From: Trichoplusia ni | Taxonomy: Eukaryota > Arthropoda > Insecta > Lepidoptera > Noctuidae | Assembly (NCBI RefSeq): GCF_003590095.1 | Contig: NW_020800318.1 | Coordinates: 248,001 to 312,000, forward strand | Direction: 5' to 3' | Length of the DNA stretch: 64,000 nt | In this document: piece by piece, positions 1-12,300 of the stretch | Layout: every line of letters begins with the position of its first letter | Position numbering within the stretch: position 1 is the first letter of the stretch | Position numbers and translations under genes: made by a program | Notes under the pieces: model-generated | Seen by the model: only the letters and a program-made list of their open reading frames with translations | What the model was told of the DNA's origin: nothing | Databases searched by the model: none

Positions 1-164
1 TTTCATTTCATTGTATTTTTGACTTTAAAATCAGTAGAAAGGAGACTCTGGGGGTAAGTAGCGATATCACAAATACGACAGCGTACTTTAAAAGGTGAAT
101 TCTTTTACGGGTCTTCCCAACTAACTTAAAATTCAAATAATTTCTAAATTAACAAAGTCAGTAC

Positions 165-302
165 CTCTCTCTGATGCACGCCAGGCCGTTCCTTCTTGTG
201 TATGTCGGGTATCTCGTAGAGACGGCAGTAGCAGACCAGGCGACGATGCGGTAGAGCTAGGTGCGGCTTCTTACCCACGATGGTAGCTTGGACTTTCATC
301 AC
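165..302 (-). CDS. siz: siz exon 14, start of PH domain (residues 716-761)
   Basis: Acceptor cgactag|GTGATG, donor AGAGAG|GTACTG. Encodes VMKVQATIVGKKPHLALPHR then RLVCYCRLYEIPDIHKKERP and GVHQRE. VGKKP-L-LPHRRLVCYC-LYE-PD is the IQSEC Sec7-PH junction and first PH strands; the PH domain binds phosphoinositides at the membrane. The frame is still open at the donor, so the gene continues left of the window. Confidence 0.93.
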
Positions 303-3300
303 CTAGTCGACAAGAATTTGTTAAGAAGTCATGTTAAGTATATAGTATTGGAATCTGGGAATAAGGTCTCATATAAATCCCACCAAAAACATTAAATGTA
401 AAAAAATGCCAAGTCTCTCGATGCAGTCTTTCCATCGTAAAAAGTTTTGAGATCTCATAGAAGCCAAGTCCTATTCAAAATATTTTGTAGTTATAAATCA
501 ACATTTAGTAATTGTATCAATAGTTTTCTTTATATTATAATTATAGTGACTTGGCAATGAGCACAAGAAGAAACAAATAAAACGGCATATTTGTAGGAGT
601 TGAAAGTTACACACACCGTATGCGTAAACATAAATATCACAAAATTAATTTTCTTTTGGTTTATCCGTGTCGTCCCAACCGAATTTCGGCAACGGCAGTC
701 AGTCTTAGTGTACTCTCGATTCATTTACTTTCATAAAGCGATGGCCCGTAAGGTATTCTTAATTATTGTATTGGAGCATGTAGTCGGTAGTGACCATCAT
801 GATTCACACATAACAAATAATCTGATCACTGGTCTCGTCAGTAACATTTGCACATAATTCCAGGCATCAAGCAGCTTTTAATTTGTGCTCATTGCCAAGT
901 CACTATAATTATAATATAAAGAAAACTATTGATACAATTACTAAATGTTGATTTATAACTACAAAATATTTTGAATAGGACTTGGCTTCTATGAGATCTC
1001 AAAACTTTTTACGATGGAAAGACTGTATCGAGAGACTTGGCATTTTTTTACATTTAATGTTTTTGGTGGGATCTCATTTATTTTTTGTAAGTGTATTTCT
1101 TTCTTTTTTTTTAGGTGTCATAATTTCTAGGACTTCAGCTACTGCTTTGCTTAGAACCCATTCTCTATCTCTATCTCTTTTGTTTCTTCTCTGAGACTTC
1201 GTTACTTCTAATGTAAACAAGCTTAAACTTATATATATATGCATATATATATCTACTAACTTACAAACTATAGCTAAATTAAACTAAATAACACGTAAAG
1301 TTCTCCGAATATCAATTATCACTACAATATTTTTTAGTTTCGAAATGGTTTTTCATAGACAGGTGGCGCTATCAAATGAAAATTATCGAATTATTCTGAA
1401 GTACTACTTAGACTGCGCTTTGTAACGAAACCATAGCGCGATTCAGACACGTACAACGCCATCTATCGAGCGCGCATACAATATTTATCGCAATACAATG
1501 GAGTTTTAGCTTTATTAATTTAATGAATTATGAATTTTATGTATTAATTTGTATTAATGATAGTCTGTGTATTACATTTATATTATTCTTTTCTATTCTA
1601 TGTATGTATTCATCCAATTGAATAGGTACTTAAACAACGAACAAAGTTAACAATGCAGTCAAAATCCATACATAATGTTCGTGCCAAACCGCAAATATAA
1701 AATTGTTTTCTATGGCATATTATTTTTTAATGTTTTTATAATTTTTCCTTTATATGTGGCTAAGGACCTATCTTGGTGCAAAATTTGAAGTTTCTAAGTC
1801 TGCTAGAAGTACCTTAGATTTTTGATGATCTGTCAGTGAGTCAGTGAGTGACAAAATGGTGTAACTTTGATCGACCGTAACTCCTAAACCATTAATTCAA
1901 TTGGCATGTAATTTCGAACTTAAGCTTGTTCTAATGCCTACTATTATTCCCCGAAAAGCTAAACTCCTAGCTTTGTCCACGTCGAAGATACAGGGGGGGC
2001 GAAACAGCCGCGAATCGCTTCGAGAAAAGATGGTACGGCCGTGCCCGTTTTGCTCGAGACTTGGCAGGGGCACTGCCGTGCCCTCAGATAACATAAAGCA
2101 AAAGTGTATATTATCTTAATTAAAGTAAATTTATTTTCAGAGGATTAAGATGAAAAGTGATAAAAAGGAATATGCCAAACAACATTTCGAAATGGCTGTT
2201 TATTAGTAACCCATTTGGAATTCCATTTTCAGGCTAAACATTTTTCCCTATATAAATCCCGGAAAACTACAACACGTGAACTTTTGACTCTAAAGGAACC
2301 AATAATTTTGGACCGACAATTATAAAACTGTACATAATTTCTACTCACCTGCGTAACATGATCACTGCCGGGTCTAAACTCGCTGGACTTGACTCTATCG
2401 TAGATCCCGGCCAGCATATCCCGGTCTATGTCTCCGCAGTCGTCGATACCGCGAAGGTTGCGCACGAAGTCGTCCAGGGACATGCGAGCTTCCGGCTTTA
2501 GGTTGGGCGTGTGTAAGTCCGTGTTCAACATTATTATGGCGAAGGCTAGGACGAATATCTGTGGATATGACGGAAAACATGTTTTAGTATTGCACTTCGA
2601 ACATAGTAGGTTATTGACTTAGCTTACTTCTAGTCTTAAAATAAAAAATGAAACTACTGGGCTAATTTTTAACCCAATTTCTGCTGTACAACTCAAATTT
2701 TGCGGCGAGAAATTAAAACAAATAACAAAACTATTTGAACGGCATAATATATGTATATGTATACATACAGATCAAATACAGATAAAATCAATACTTCCAG
2801 TGACACTTAAGTCAGAACAATTTCACTCACAACGTAAGATCTTAGGCAAAAGACAACCTCAACTCCTTTAAGATTGATTTTGTTATACGCATATTTGTAT
2901 GAACCCCCCATCTCAGATATATTTTAATATGTTCCTGTCCTCACCGTGTCCTGAGTGCGCAGCCTCTGCACGAAGTCCGGGTTGCAGACGCAGTACCTCC
3001 TGGCGAAGGCCTCGACGAGGCGCTCGATCTTCTGCGCCTCGCCCGGCAGCCGGAAGTGCGCCTGGTAGCGGCGTAGGGCCACGTCCACCGCCATGCCGGA
3101 CAGGTCCAACTCGTTTACGAAGCATCTGGATGTAAGTGTTGGTTTTAGTGTCGAAAGTTTGAATGGAAATTGCTAATCGAATTTAAAAAAGAATAGCTTC
3201 TCCGTTGCAGAGTTTGTTTTTTAATGAAACATGTTTTTAGACAAGCGATTTAACTTTAAAACGCTTCAATACAGACATGTGATAATCTTAAAGAAAACTA

Positions 3301-6300
3301 GTGTTTTCTATGACTGTTAAGTTTGCTGATGTGTTTTGTTCCAATTAAGTAAACTGTCTTTGCTATGTAGCAGGAATAAAATTTTATGAAAGTCTAAGTA
3401 GATACACACACACACATAAGTTAAAGAAAGAAAAATACACAAACTCACTCAAGTACAGCCATATTGAAGGGATTCTGGAGATTCCCAAGGTATTCTCCGA
3501 TCATCTGCTTGCTGAGCCCCTTCCTCGTGATGAGGAACCTGGCGACTCCTCGAGGGGAGTTCTCCAGGAAACCGCGAGAGATCAGGTAGGCAATACCTCG
3601 CTCTGGCTTCTTGTTGAACAGGTTTAAGCCAACGCGGTATTGACGCTTGCGGACTGTTTCTGATACCTGCAAAAGTTAAGGAAAAATAGTAAGATATTGA
3701 AGAAAATTAGAGGTTTTCTTTTGTATACATGTATGACATTTTGAGATTAATGGTTAAATAAGGTACTGAAAAAAAATTAGATTATGAAGTTTTGGCGGTA
3801 AAGGTGTGAAGACGTGCGAGATACTATGAGATTTGTGAAGGGCAATGCAGTCATGGACGATATCGTTCGGGGAAAATGATGCAAAAATTTGGCTTATACT
3901 TAACACGATGATTACTATATAATATCCGTCTTTATGTTTTTTCTTCCTTCTGCAGTGTTTTAACTAAATATAACGTTAATCAAAAGTTTAGCACAATGGG
4001 AGAGCTTTTGTTCGTCTGATCTAATTTAGACTTGATTAACCTCAGATCATCGGTGGATGAGTTAAGTTAAGCACCTTGAGCGGCTGATGCGGGTGTTGGT
4101 GGTGATCATGCTGTGGCCTGCAGCAAGCCGCGGGCGGGGGCGGGGCCTCGTAGTAGGGCGGCGCGTCCTGGCGCTTCCACACGGCGTAGCGCTCCGCCTC
4201 GTAGCCGCCGCCCGACGCCGAGCGGGTGTGCGCGTAGCCCTCCGACACCACCAGCGTCTCCTGGAGGGAGGGGAGGCTTAGCTACGTGGCTACACTCGTG
4301 TAGGGGGGATAATAATATGGACTTGGAAGTGCTGGACAAAACTTAGAGCATTTCATGTTATTGTGCCTCATAGACGTTTGGTTGTTCTATTAACAAAGGA
4401 CTTAAGGAGCTTGGTGTGAATCACATTATGGATTTTTATATTGTGACCTTTTGAATACTTCGATCTTTGTGTATTTTCTGATGAGTTGTGGAAAAGTATA
4501 TTGCGATATTACGAAAATTCATGCCTTGTGTAGGTACGTGCTATCGTTCCATTATGCAGGATCAATCACAGGAAAAATGATCCCTATCGATAAAATGTTT
4601 CACTCCTAAAATGACTTACATCGCCAGATGGCATTTCCCCAAATTGAATGTGTATACTTACAGGTGCCCTGGGTTGGTATGGCTGGTGGTAGTGATGGCG
4701 GTGTTCCTGTGACGATGATGATGATGAGGACTGCACGGAGGACATTGACCCCCCGCGGACGACGGCGCCGCATTCCGCGCGACGGAGCGAGACTGGGCTC
4801 TCGGCACTGAGGGAGTTATAGTATAATTATTAAGACCGGTTTATACGAAAGAAAAAGTCTTTAATGGATTGGAAGTATTTTCAAGACATAGTATCCCTCA
4901 ATTGTGGCATCTGAGATGTAACTATGTACCTCTTAAAATATACTGTAAATTTTTGGCCCGGCAAGAAATGCTGGTATTGATAGACATTTCCAATTGAATT
5001 ACATTATTAACTTTAGGCTTTTTGAAAAGGACAATAGGAGAAGCTATATTTAAATCTCTTTAGTTTATCGACCTTGTCTATTATTATTAGATTTGATTCA
5101 GTCTCAGCATAGGGACCGATAGCCACATATACAAGAACCTTCATTTTAAGTCAAACCTTCCTACATTATTTTAAGATTCATTTTCGCATCACACGAATAC
5201 ATACTTGAGTGTAATACTGCTAGTCCTCTTCGGTACTTCTGGTGGTAATCGCCTGGCGTTGGCAGCTTGTATAGCAGCTAGCTGCTGCTGCTGTCGAGCC
5301 GTGGGAGAGGACAGCGGCTTGCCACCGGAGGATAGCAGGTTTCCGTATATTGGGCCTGGAAATTACAAAATTGGGTTGAGTGGCAGTTATTAAAATTTGT
5401 ATATACTTAGAAGAATACCGAGCTTAGGTTTTGGGAGGTTTTCGTTAGTTATCATTGTTGATCCTGGTTTTGCAAGAGTTGGAAGTGCCCGTTGTGTGGC
5501 GGGCATGTAAAAAAAATGCGTAGAATAATTGTCTTAAAAAATGTCTTCATTGCTCATAAGAGAATTAAATTTAGTTAAATAGAAAATATTTTTTCGTTGC
5601 CATTTGTTTTCCAGATAAATTCTGTCAACATTATAACGGGAAATTAACAGATTCGTTTAAACTCCACTTACTCTTGTTTAAAGCAATTTTTAGACACATT
5701 ATTTAAACTAATCAAACTAATAAATTTCGTTCTAGTTTCTAAATGATCTAAAAATAAATCTTTAGGCATTGCTTTCCAACGGGTTAAACTTTCTGCACAT
5801 ATAAGATAACATTTTCATTATGACAAGGCGGTAATGCAATATTTATATTACGCTTACACATGAGGGAAATATGTCACATAAAAATAACATAAAGATTGCA
5901 AGTGTTTGTTAATAAATAAAGATAGTACGGACTTGAAAGATTAAGGCCACGGAAGAGATCGTATAATGACCTCAACGAAAATGAAAATACATGCATACAT
6001 CCCGAATATTACATTAGTCAGTCTATAATTCCTCATTTTTATTATTACAAGGTAATATTTTTTATTTTGTGTAGTAACAAGACAAAACTCAAATTTATTT
6101 TCTTGAGTAGATCACTATCGTTCACATCTAGTTATGAATCTTATTTTTCACATAATATCAGCTTTCTTTCAAGAATATGATAAATAAATTCATTTTAACT
6201 TTTTTCATACAATTTTGTCTGAAATGATAATTAAATAATGTGACTATTATGATAAAACTTGTACATAATAAACTTACCTGTGTTATTGAGTAACTGGTGG

Positions 6301-9300
6301 TTGTGTAGAGATTCATTGTGCGACGATGACGTAGATATGTTGGTAACCGAGCCGCTTACTGAGCAACTGCATACCTGTAATTATGACGTCATACTTATAG
6401 TAATGTAAGATTTTTTTGTAGAGAAAACATAATGGTAAGGTTGGAATGTCATGATGAACGTGGGAAATAACTTTTAGGTTATATTTGGATGAGTTAACCA
6501 CTGAAGGGTAAGACCTCCCTTTCCTTTTTCTTCCCATATCTTCTTTATTACTAAGAAATTTAAATTTCAGAATTAATCAAACAATTTACAACAAATATTT
6601 TCATTAAATACTTTATTTTCTGATACCACGGATATTTTCAATTAAACATTTACCATAACCAGCAAATATATAATTGAACCCGTTAACTTGTTCCACTTCT
6701 TCCATTTGATACAAAGTCCTGCATATTCTGATAATTTTCTTACCAACGCATCACCATTGTGACGTTTCTCGACATCACCTATCAATTTTAATTAACTTGT
6801 AGATTTAATCGTTTAGATGTGTATCTGTCGCTTTAGAAGATATGTATCGAGATCTTGTCGTTTCGTAATGGTCTGAGTTTATCTTACGTCAGTGGAATCC
6901 AATATCCTGCACTGATTGTCTGATAAATAATTAATAATTAAGAAAGCCAATATTATTTTTCACCAACCTGGATTTTGATATGGCTTATGCAAATAAGAAC
7001 AAAACGATAAAACAACAAACCCTTTTTTTACTTCACAAAAATTTAAATATTTTCAATTATTTAAAAGTACTATTTTTTATTTAAATTTTAATTTAAATTC
7101 CGACAACATCACAAACATTGTTCTGAAACCAAAGTAAGATGCTAAAGCACTTGTGTTATGGAATTCAGATACAACGAAGGTACCACAAACACCCAGACCC
7201 GAGACAATGTAGAAATGAAAATTTTTACATTGACCCGAGCGGGGATCGAACCCGGGACCTCAGAGCTAGCGACACCTTGAAACCGGTGCATACGCCACTC
7301 GACCACGACAACCAATAACCATCTTAAACCAGGCCAACAGACAAAAACGGTCACAAGCACCATATTTTCAAACGCGAACACATCCTCAATCATTATTTCT
7401 ATTACTATAAATATTATTTACACACACACACACATACATACACATATATATTATATTCAATATACACACACACTTTATACTTCCCACTAAACGTCCACAG
7501 CCTAACCCTTTTCATTCTCGTCATCATAACATGTTTCTTTTTCACTATACACCGAATAATGTCTTTGGCTCTCGACTGGTCCATTATCAACACGTTAGTT
7601 TGAACCAACGGCTCAAGCCGGACTGATAAGACTGTAGATAATTACAATAATTACGTCGCTTGTTTTATATGCCTTATCGGTGATGAAAACATAATATTTA
7701 CTTGATTCTCGTCATGTGAGTGTGGGTGAAGATGGTCGGATTTTTTCGCTTGTTCTGTTTAAGCGGAAGTATTTGGTTTGTTATATTTTTTTTATTCAGG
7801 AAGTCTGGGTTTGGGATTTTTTAAATTATTTATTTGACAATGATGGTTCTAATTATAATCATCTGGTATTTGGAAGAGGCTTTTGTGGATGCTGGGTAGG
7901 TCTTAGAATACTTATCTTAAAAATCTATATTTTTTACATTTTGTCAATCAAAAGTATCCTTCGACCTTTTATACATATTCCTAGTATCATTTAATCAAGC
8001 CAATAGGCCACACACTAATAAAAGTAAAACAACATTTAACAACATTTTTTTTTCAACTGTATTTTATGTACAAACCACCCCCTTCTCCATAAAGTGATTT
8101 TAGTGAAACCAAAGACTCCAGTGTTAATTTACGCCATATACCTTCAACCATTCCTTTGCCAGCCACAAAATACTTCCGAAAGCATCCTACTCACGAATTA
8201 GTCAACAGTGCTGAAGTGGACTACCATATATACAAGAGACACTTTTATCCCAAGTTTTTGTTTACTCTGTGCCCCAATACCAGTGCTGTGCCAACTTACC
8301 CCGCTGTCGGCGTCCCCGCGGTGTAGGGGCGGCATATCGGCAGCTATCATGTGGATCTGGTGAGCTGACTGCTGCACGCGGGCCACCATGGCTTCGACCT
8401 CGCTTTGAGGGTCGAGGACCATGTGGTTGCTGGAAATTAAAAGGTTAAAATTACGTTATGTATGGTCAACTTTCCCAAACTTAGTTGAGTCTGTGCTACA
8501 GTAAATACTTATACAATTTTGATTCTATTTATTTGTCTGTTATTTGTGAATTAGTTGTCCGTTTTATCAAAAATATAACAGACAATTAAAGTTAAGTTAA
8601 TTAAAGTTCTTAATTGTTTTTTGACCCTTTTTAACTAGATTTCTAGTCAGTTTATTTTTAATAGCAGCTACTTCAGAGGGGAGTAAAATCAACAAAAAAA
8701 ACAGCTTGAATAATCATAGGTATGACTTTGTGAAAAGACAACCAAAAAATACGATGACATAAAATCTCTACTACAAAGGATTCCTATTAAACAACAAACT
8801 GCCCTAAAAAGATTCCTAACTAATAATGGACCTATAAAAATCTCCCTCCCCAAACTTTTAGTTCACAGTAACATGTATTGAAAGCTTAGTGATCGATAGA
8901 ATCCCAAAAAACCCAACATTTCCTTAGGGAACCCACACCGACACCTTTTTACCTCACTTTTATTAAGCGCCCTAACAAATTAGCAATACAACACAGACAA
9001 AATTGAACTTTGTTCACTTCAGATAAGGTTTTAATTGGCTTGATCGAGTTTTGTTTAAATATTCGAATGTGTGCGCTTTCAGTCACAAGATAACAGGTAC
9101 GTCGACTGATTATAAATTAATGTTACTGCTCCATTACGTATTACAAGACACGTTTAGTATTCGTGACGAGCTGATAAACCAATGAAATAAAAATCCTGAC
9201 TTGTTTACAGCTTTTAAAATCGAATTAATTTTCACTAAGAATGTTGTTTTTAAAGAGAGCTCGTTTATCACAGCAGTCTCGGAAGTTGGCTAAAATAAAC

Positions 9301-12300
9301 AACCCGTTAGAGTTTGGCTATCGAAGTTTGATATAGTTGAGAAAGTTTGAGCTACTTTTAATAACATTTTGAAGTAAACAAGAGCAAGACTTAATGTGTC
9401 GAAAGACCAGAAATATTTCGACATTTAACTCAATTTTCTATTTAGGTTATTTATTTTGTGGAAAACCTAAACATAGATGATAAGGACACCGACGGAGGTC
9501 GATAAACAACCGCAAAAACACCTCCACAATACTGACTTTTATGTGACATTTGTCTCAAAACCAAATCAAAAGTCATTTATTCAAATTAGGTTACTAAGTA
9601 GCACTTTTTGAAGGTATCTTACTTTACCACTCTGATCATCATCCCTATACTATCAGATTAGTACTATCCTCACCTCATGTCAATATCGTGTCGCTCCCGT
9701 AAGGACATAGATCTCATGGGCCTGGTCAGCGCTAGGACCTTCTCTGCGCCAGCAGGACTCTTCTGCATTATTGAGTTACCGTACATGTCTGTACCTGAAA
9801 CATTGAATTTGAAAATAAATATTGGTAGACATTGCCATACTTATGATTTTGACGATATGAAAGAATTATGAAAAGAGGTCTGATTTAAAATGTGATTTTC
9901 ATTTGGACAAATGTATGGTAAGCATGAACTGGACATAGGGTAGTAAGAGTATTGGTTGTAGCTGGATTGTAACCACAAATTGGGCTAAGTCATGATTGCT
10001 AAGTTGTAGTCGCAGCTATGTTGTAAAACCACGACTACACGATCTGTCTTTTTTAATGTGGAACTCCTCTAACAATGCTTAGTAGTCAGGTCATAAGAAA
10101 TCCCAATGCGGAACGCTGTCAACTCCAGTACGGATATTCCTCAGCCGCAATTTCGTTCAAATTCGCCATCACTGTATTACATAGCTACTGAATACAAATT
10201 TTAGAAAACTTACCATTGACTAGTTGGCCATGATCAGGGCCATCTTGCAGCCTCCTCGCGTTAGAGTCAGCGGCCTTCGCCATAGCAGTGATGGCACTGA
10301 ACTTCTTCAACAACTGTCGTCTTCTAAAAGCCCTCTGTATGGTGACAGCGGCCCTCCTCGCTCGGAGACCTCCGTACCTTCGTTCTAGGATCTCCACTTG
10401 CTTGTCGAGAAGGTCTTGGGACATCTCATAACGGCTGGAAGGTGATCAGTTGAATGAATGTGGAGTGGGTATGGGGTGTGCCAATGGTTAGGTCAAAATG
10501 TTGATCTAATTAATGATTTTTATAAAGGGTTTTTTGATCTGGAATTTAATGTTTTTATTTAACGGTTTGGTGAATATGTGGTGGTTTATGTAGCGTGGAC
10601 GACAGAAGATTTTTTTAGAATTTAAGGGTATACAAAATTGTAACGTCAGTAGATAAATGAAGACTAGTATTGACTGGATATTTTTAGAATATTGATAATC
10701 TAAAGCTGAAATATTATGATATGATATTTTTAGCCAAGATAATTTTATGCAGATATCATATTTATTTTTTTATGGTACAATTATCAAATTATACCATTGT
10801 GATTATTTTTACAATTACATTTTTAGAACAGTAGTTATGCAGATTTTAGAAATCCATTTTCAGTGAAGATCTGTTTGAACCTTTTTGAAATGTACTGAAC
10901 TAACTAAAAGGAGAATGCCATGGTTAAAATATGAATGAATTCCAATAATCTAGAAGACGCTTATTGAGTTATGATTAAACTTTTAATACGACATGCTGTT
11001 AATAACTTTCGAAGATTATTCTAATAGAAATAGGTATTAATGTAAAAAATCGAGTGAAGATACCTAGATTTAGTCCACTTTTACTACATGAGCGCTATTT
11101 TAAAATTCCAGATTATCTTACAAAAAACCAGCTTCTATTTTAGTAGATTTCAAAAGAGGAAGGTTCTCATGATTTTTGGAACATTATCCAGTTGAAAACT
11201 TTTTGACATATAGATACTAAATTTATACAGAATAAAGTATACATATTATATTACGTACACTAACTACAAGATGTTGCTATGCGAAGTCAATAGAAGCGGA
11301 TAACCTTGGAACGCCCGCATTGACTTAATGCAAAGCGGCAATTACAATTATTAATATCCAAAAATAAATTACAAACTTATGTCACTTGACAATTCATAAA
11401 GAACTATTTTTAGTATAATACTTGTCTTTATTAAACTTGTTTTCGTCGCTTTATGAACATTATTGTTGAAATTGCAAGGATATTTTATCTTAATGTTGTT
11501 TTTGACAGCCCCTTATAACAACAAATAAATAAAACATGTGTGAAAGTGGACCAGGGCCTTAAGAACTATTCTCAAAAGTCATGCCGTGATAAACAGGTAA
11601 TTTTCAAAAGTTTTTTAATTTATTATGAGCTGTTACAAATTACATTTGGACAAGGCTACGTCCATATCGAGAGACGCGATATATATTAATAAAAATACAA
11701 TAACATATCTATCTTTATGTATTGAGAAACCTTTAAAAGTAAACTTTCAGGTTCAGAATGCCTTGCACCAAGTCTTAAAGTTATTGCAGGCGTGGAAGAG
11801 GGATGCTACTTTAAGCAATGTAATGCGCTGTCACACTTCCACATATAATTTATTTAAGAGGTGGCAGAAGACCCTAGTTTCCGTCTTTTTACGAGCTTAT
11901 TCAGTTGAGAGTTAGGTATTACCCAGTCCCGTTACAATTAATCTAGAATAATAAACATTCAGAATCGAATAAAGCCAGTCATCTTCTATAATTGGTTTGA
12001 TCGAATAATCTTCTTATTGGTCATAAAACGGTTTGAATATATAGTTTTCCTTTCATAAGTTTACTAGATCATTACGTGCCAGGTTTTATTGCGTCAATTG
12101 GAATTTAGACTTAGTCAAGCCTGATTTGTAATTTGCATCAGTAGTGGTTAGGAGAAACGATTTTCTGTTACTCGTATTTATTTAAGAAGGAACAGTTTTT
12201 TTGAGTTTAGATAGGAGTAGTGTTATCTAAGTGTTAAAGGGCACACAAGACATTCCTGAGGTTCACGACATACCCTCTAGTCAGTTTACCCCTTTTTTGG

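Larger units (their letters stand above)
378..2089 (+). mobile_element. Composite repeat, copy 1 (foldback head, Helitron-like tail)
   Basis: Matches copy 2 (43236-44951, opposite strand) from TCCCACC at the left to CTCAGAT at the right with only scattered substitutions. Layout: foldback 378-1071, AT-rich joint with a (TA)n tract at about 1230-1252, then a 770-bp tail (1320-2089) shared with copy 3, ending in a small GC hairpin. The flanks show no duplication; the left base is A and the last shared base is T, as for A^T insertion. The 3' end is not the canonical CTRR, so the Helitron assignment is tentative. Confidence 0.6.
303..2348 (-). other. siz intron 13, largely occupied by a 1.7-kb composite repeat
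   Basis: This 2046-bp intron separates the Sec7 and PH exons. Most of it (378-2089) is the composite repeat copy 1, lying antisense to the gene. Outside the repeat I see only AT-rich sequence. Confidence 0.75.
6375..8299 (-). other. siz intron 6
   Basis: A 1925-bp intron containing a tRNA-derived SINE (about 7090-7315), a CA microsatellite (7419-7473) and otherwise AT-rich sequence. No other coding signal seen. Confidence 0.7.

Noticed and set aside
600..857. 85-codon ORF in the foldback centre, also in copy 2
   Set aside because: No protein features; open in both copies because the copies are nearly identical.
1901..2119. 72-codon ORF starting MACNFELKLV, also at 43424-43227 and 52872-53078
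   Set aside because: It lies in the repeat tail and runs through the terminal hairpin into unrelated flank in each copy. Its conservation only reflects the recent spread of the repeat.
2899..3135. ORFs on the plus strand over siz exons (for example 2899-3135 and 4113-4346)
   Set aside because: Shadow frames of GC-rich exons; the minus strand carries the conserved Sec7 and linker sequence.
7242..7305. Possible true tRNA gene
   Set aside because: Boxes are present, but no cloverleaf is supported and the sequence continues into a SINE body.
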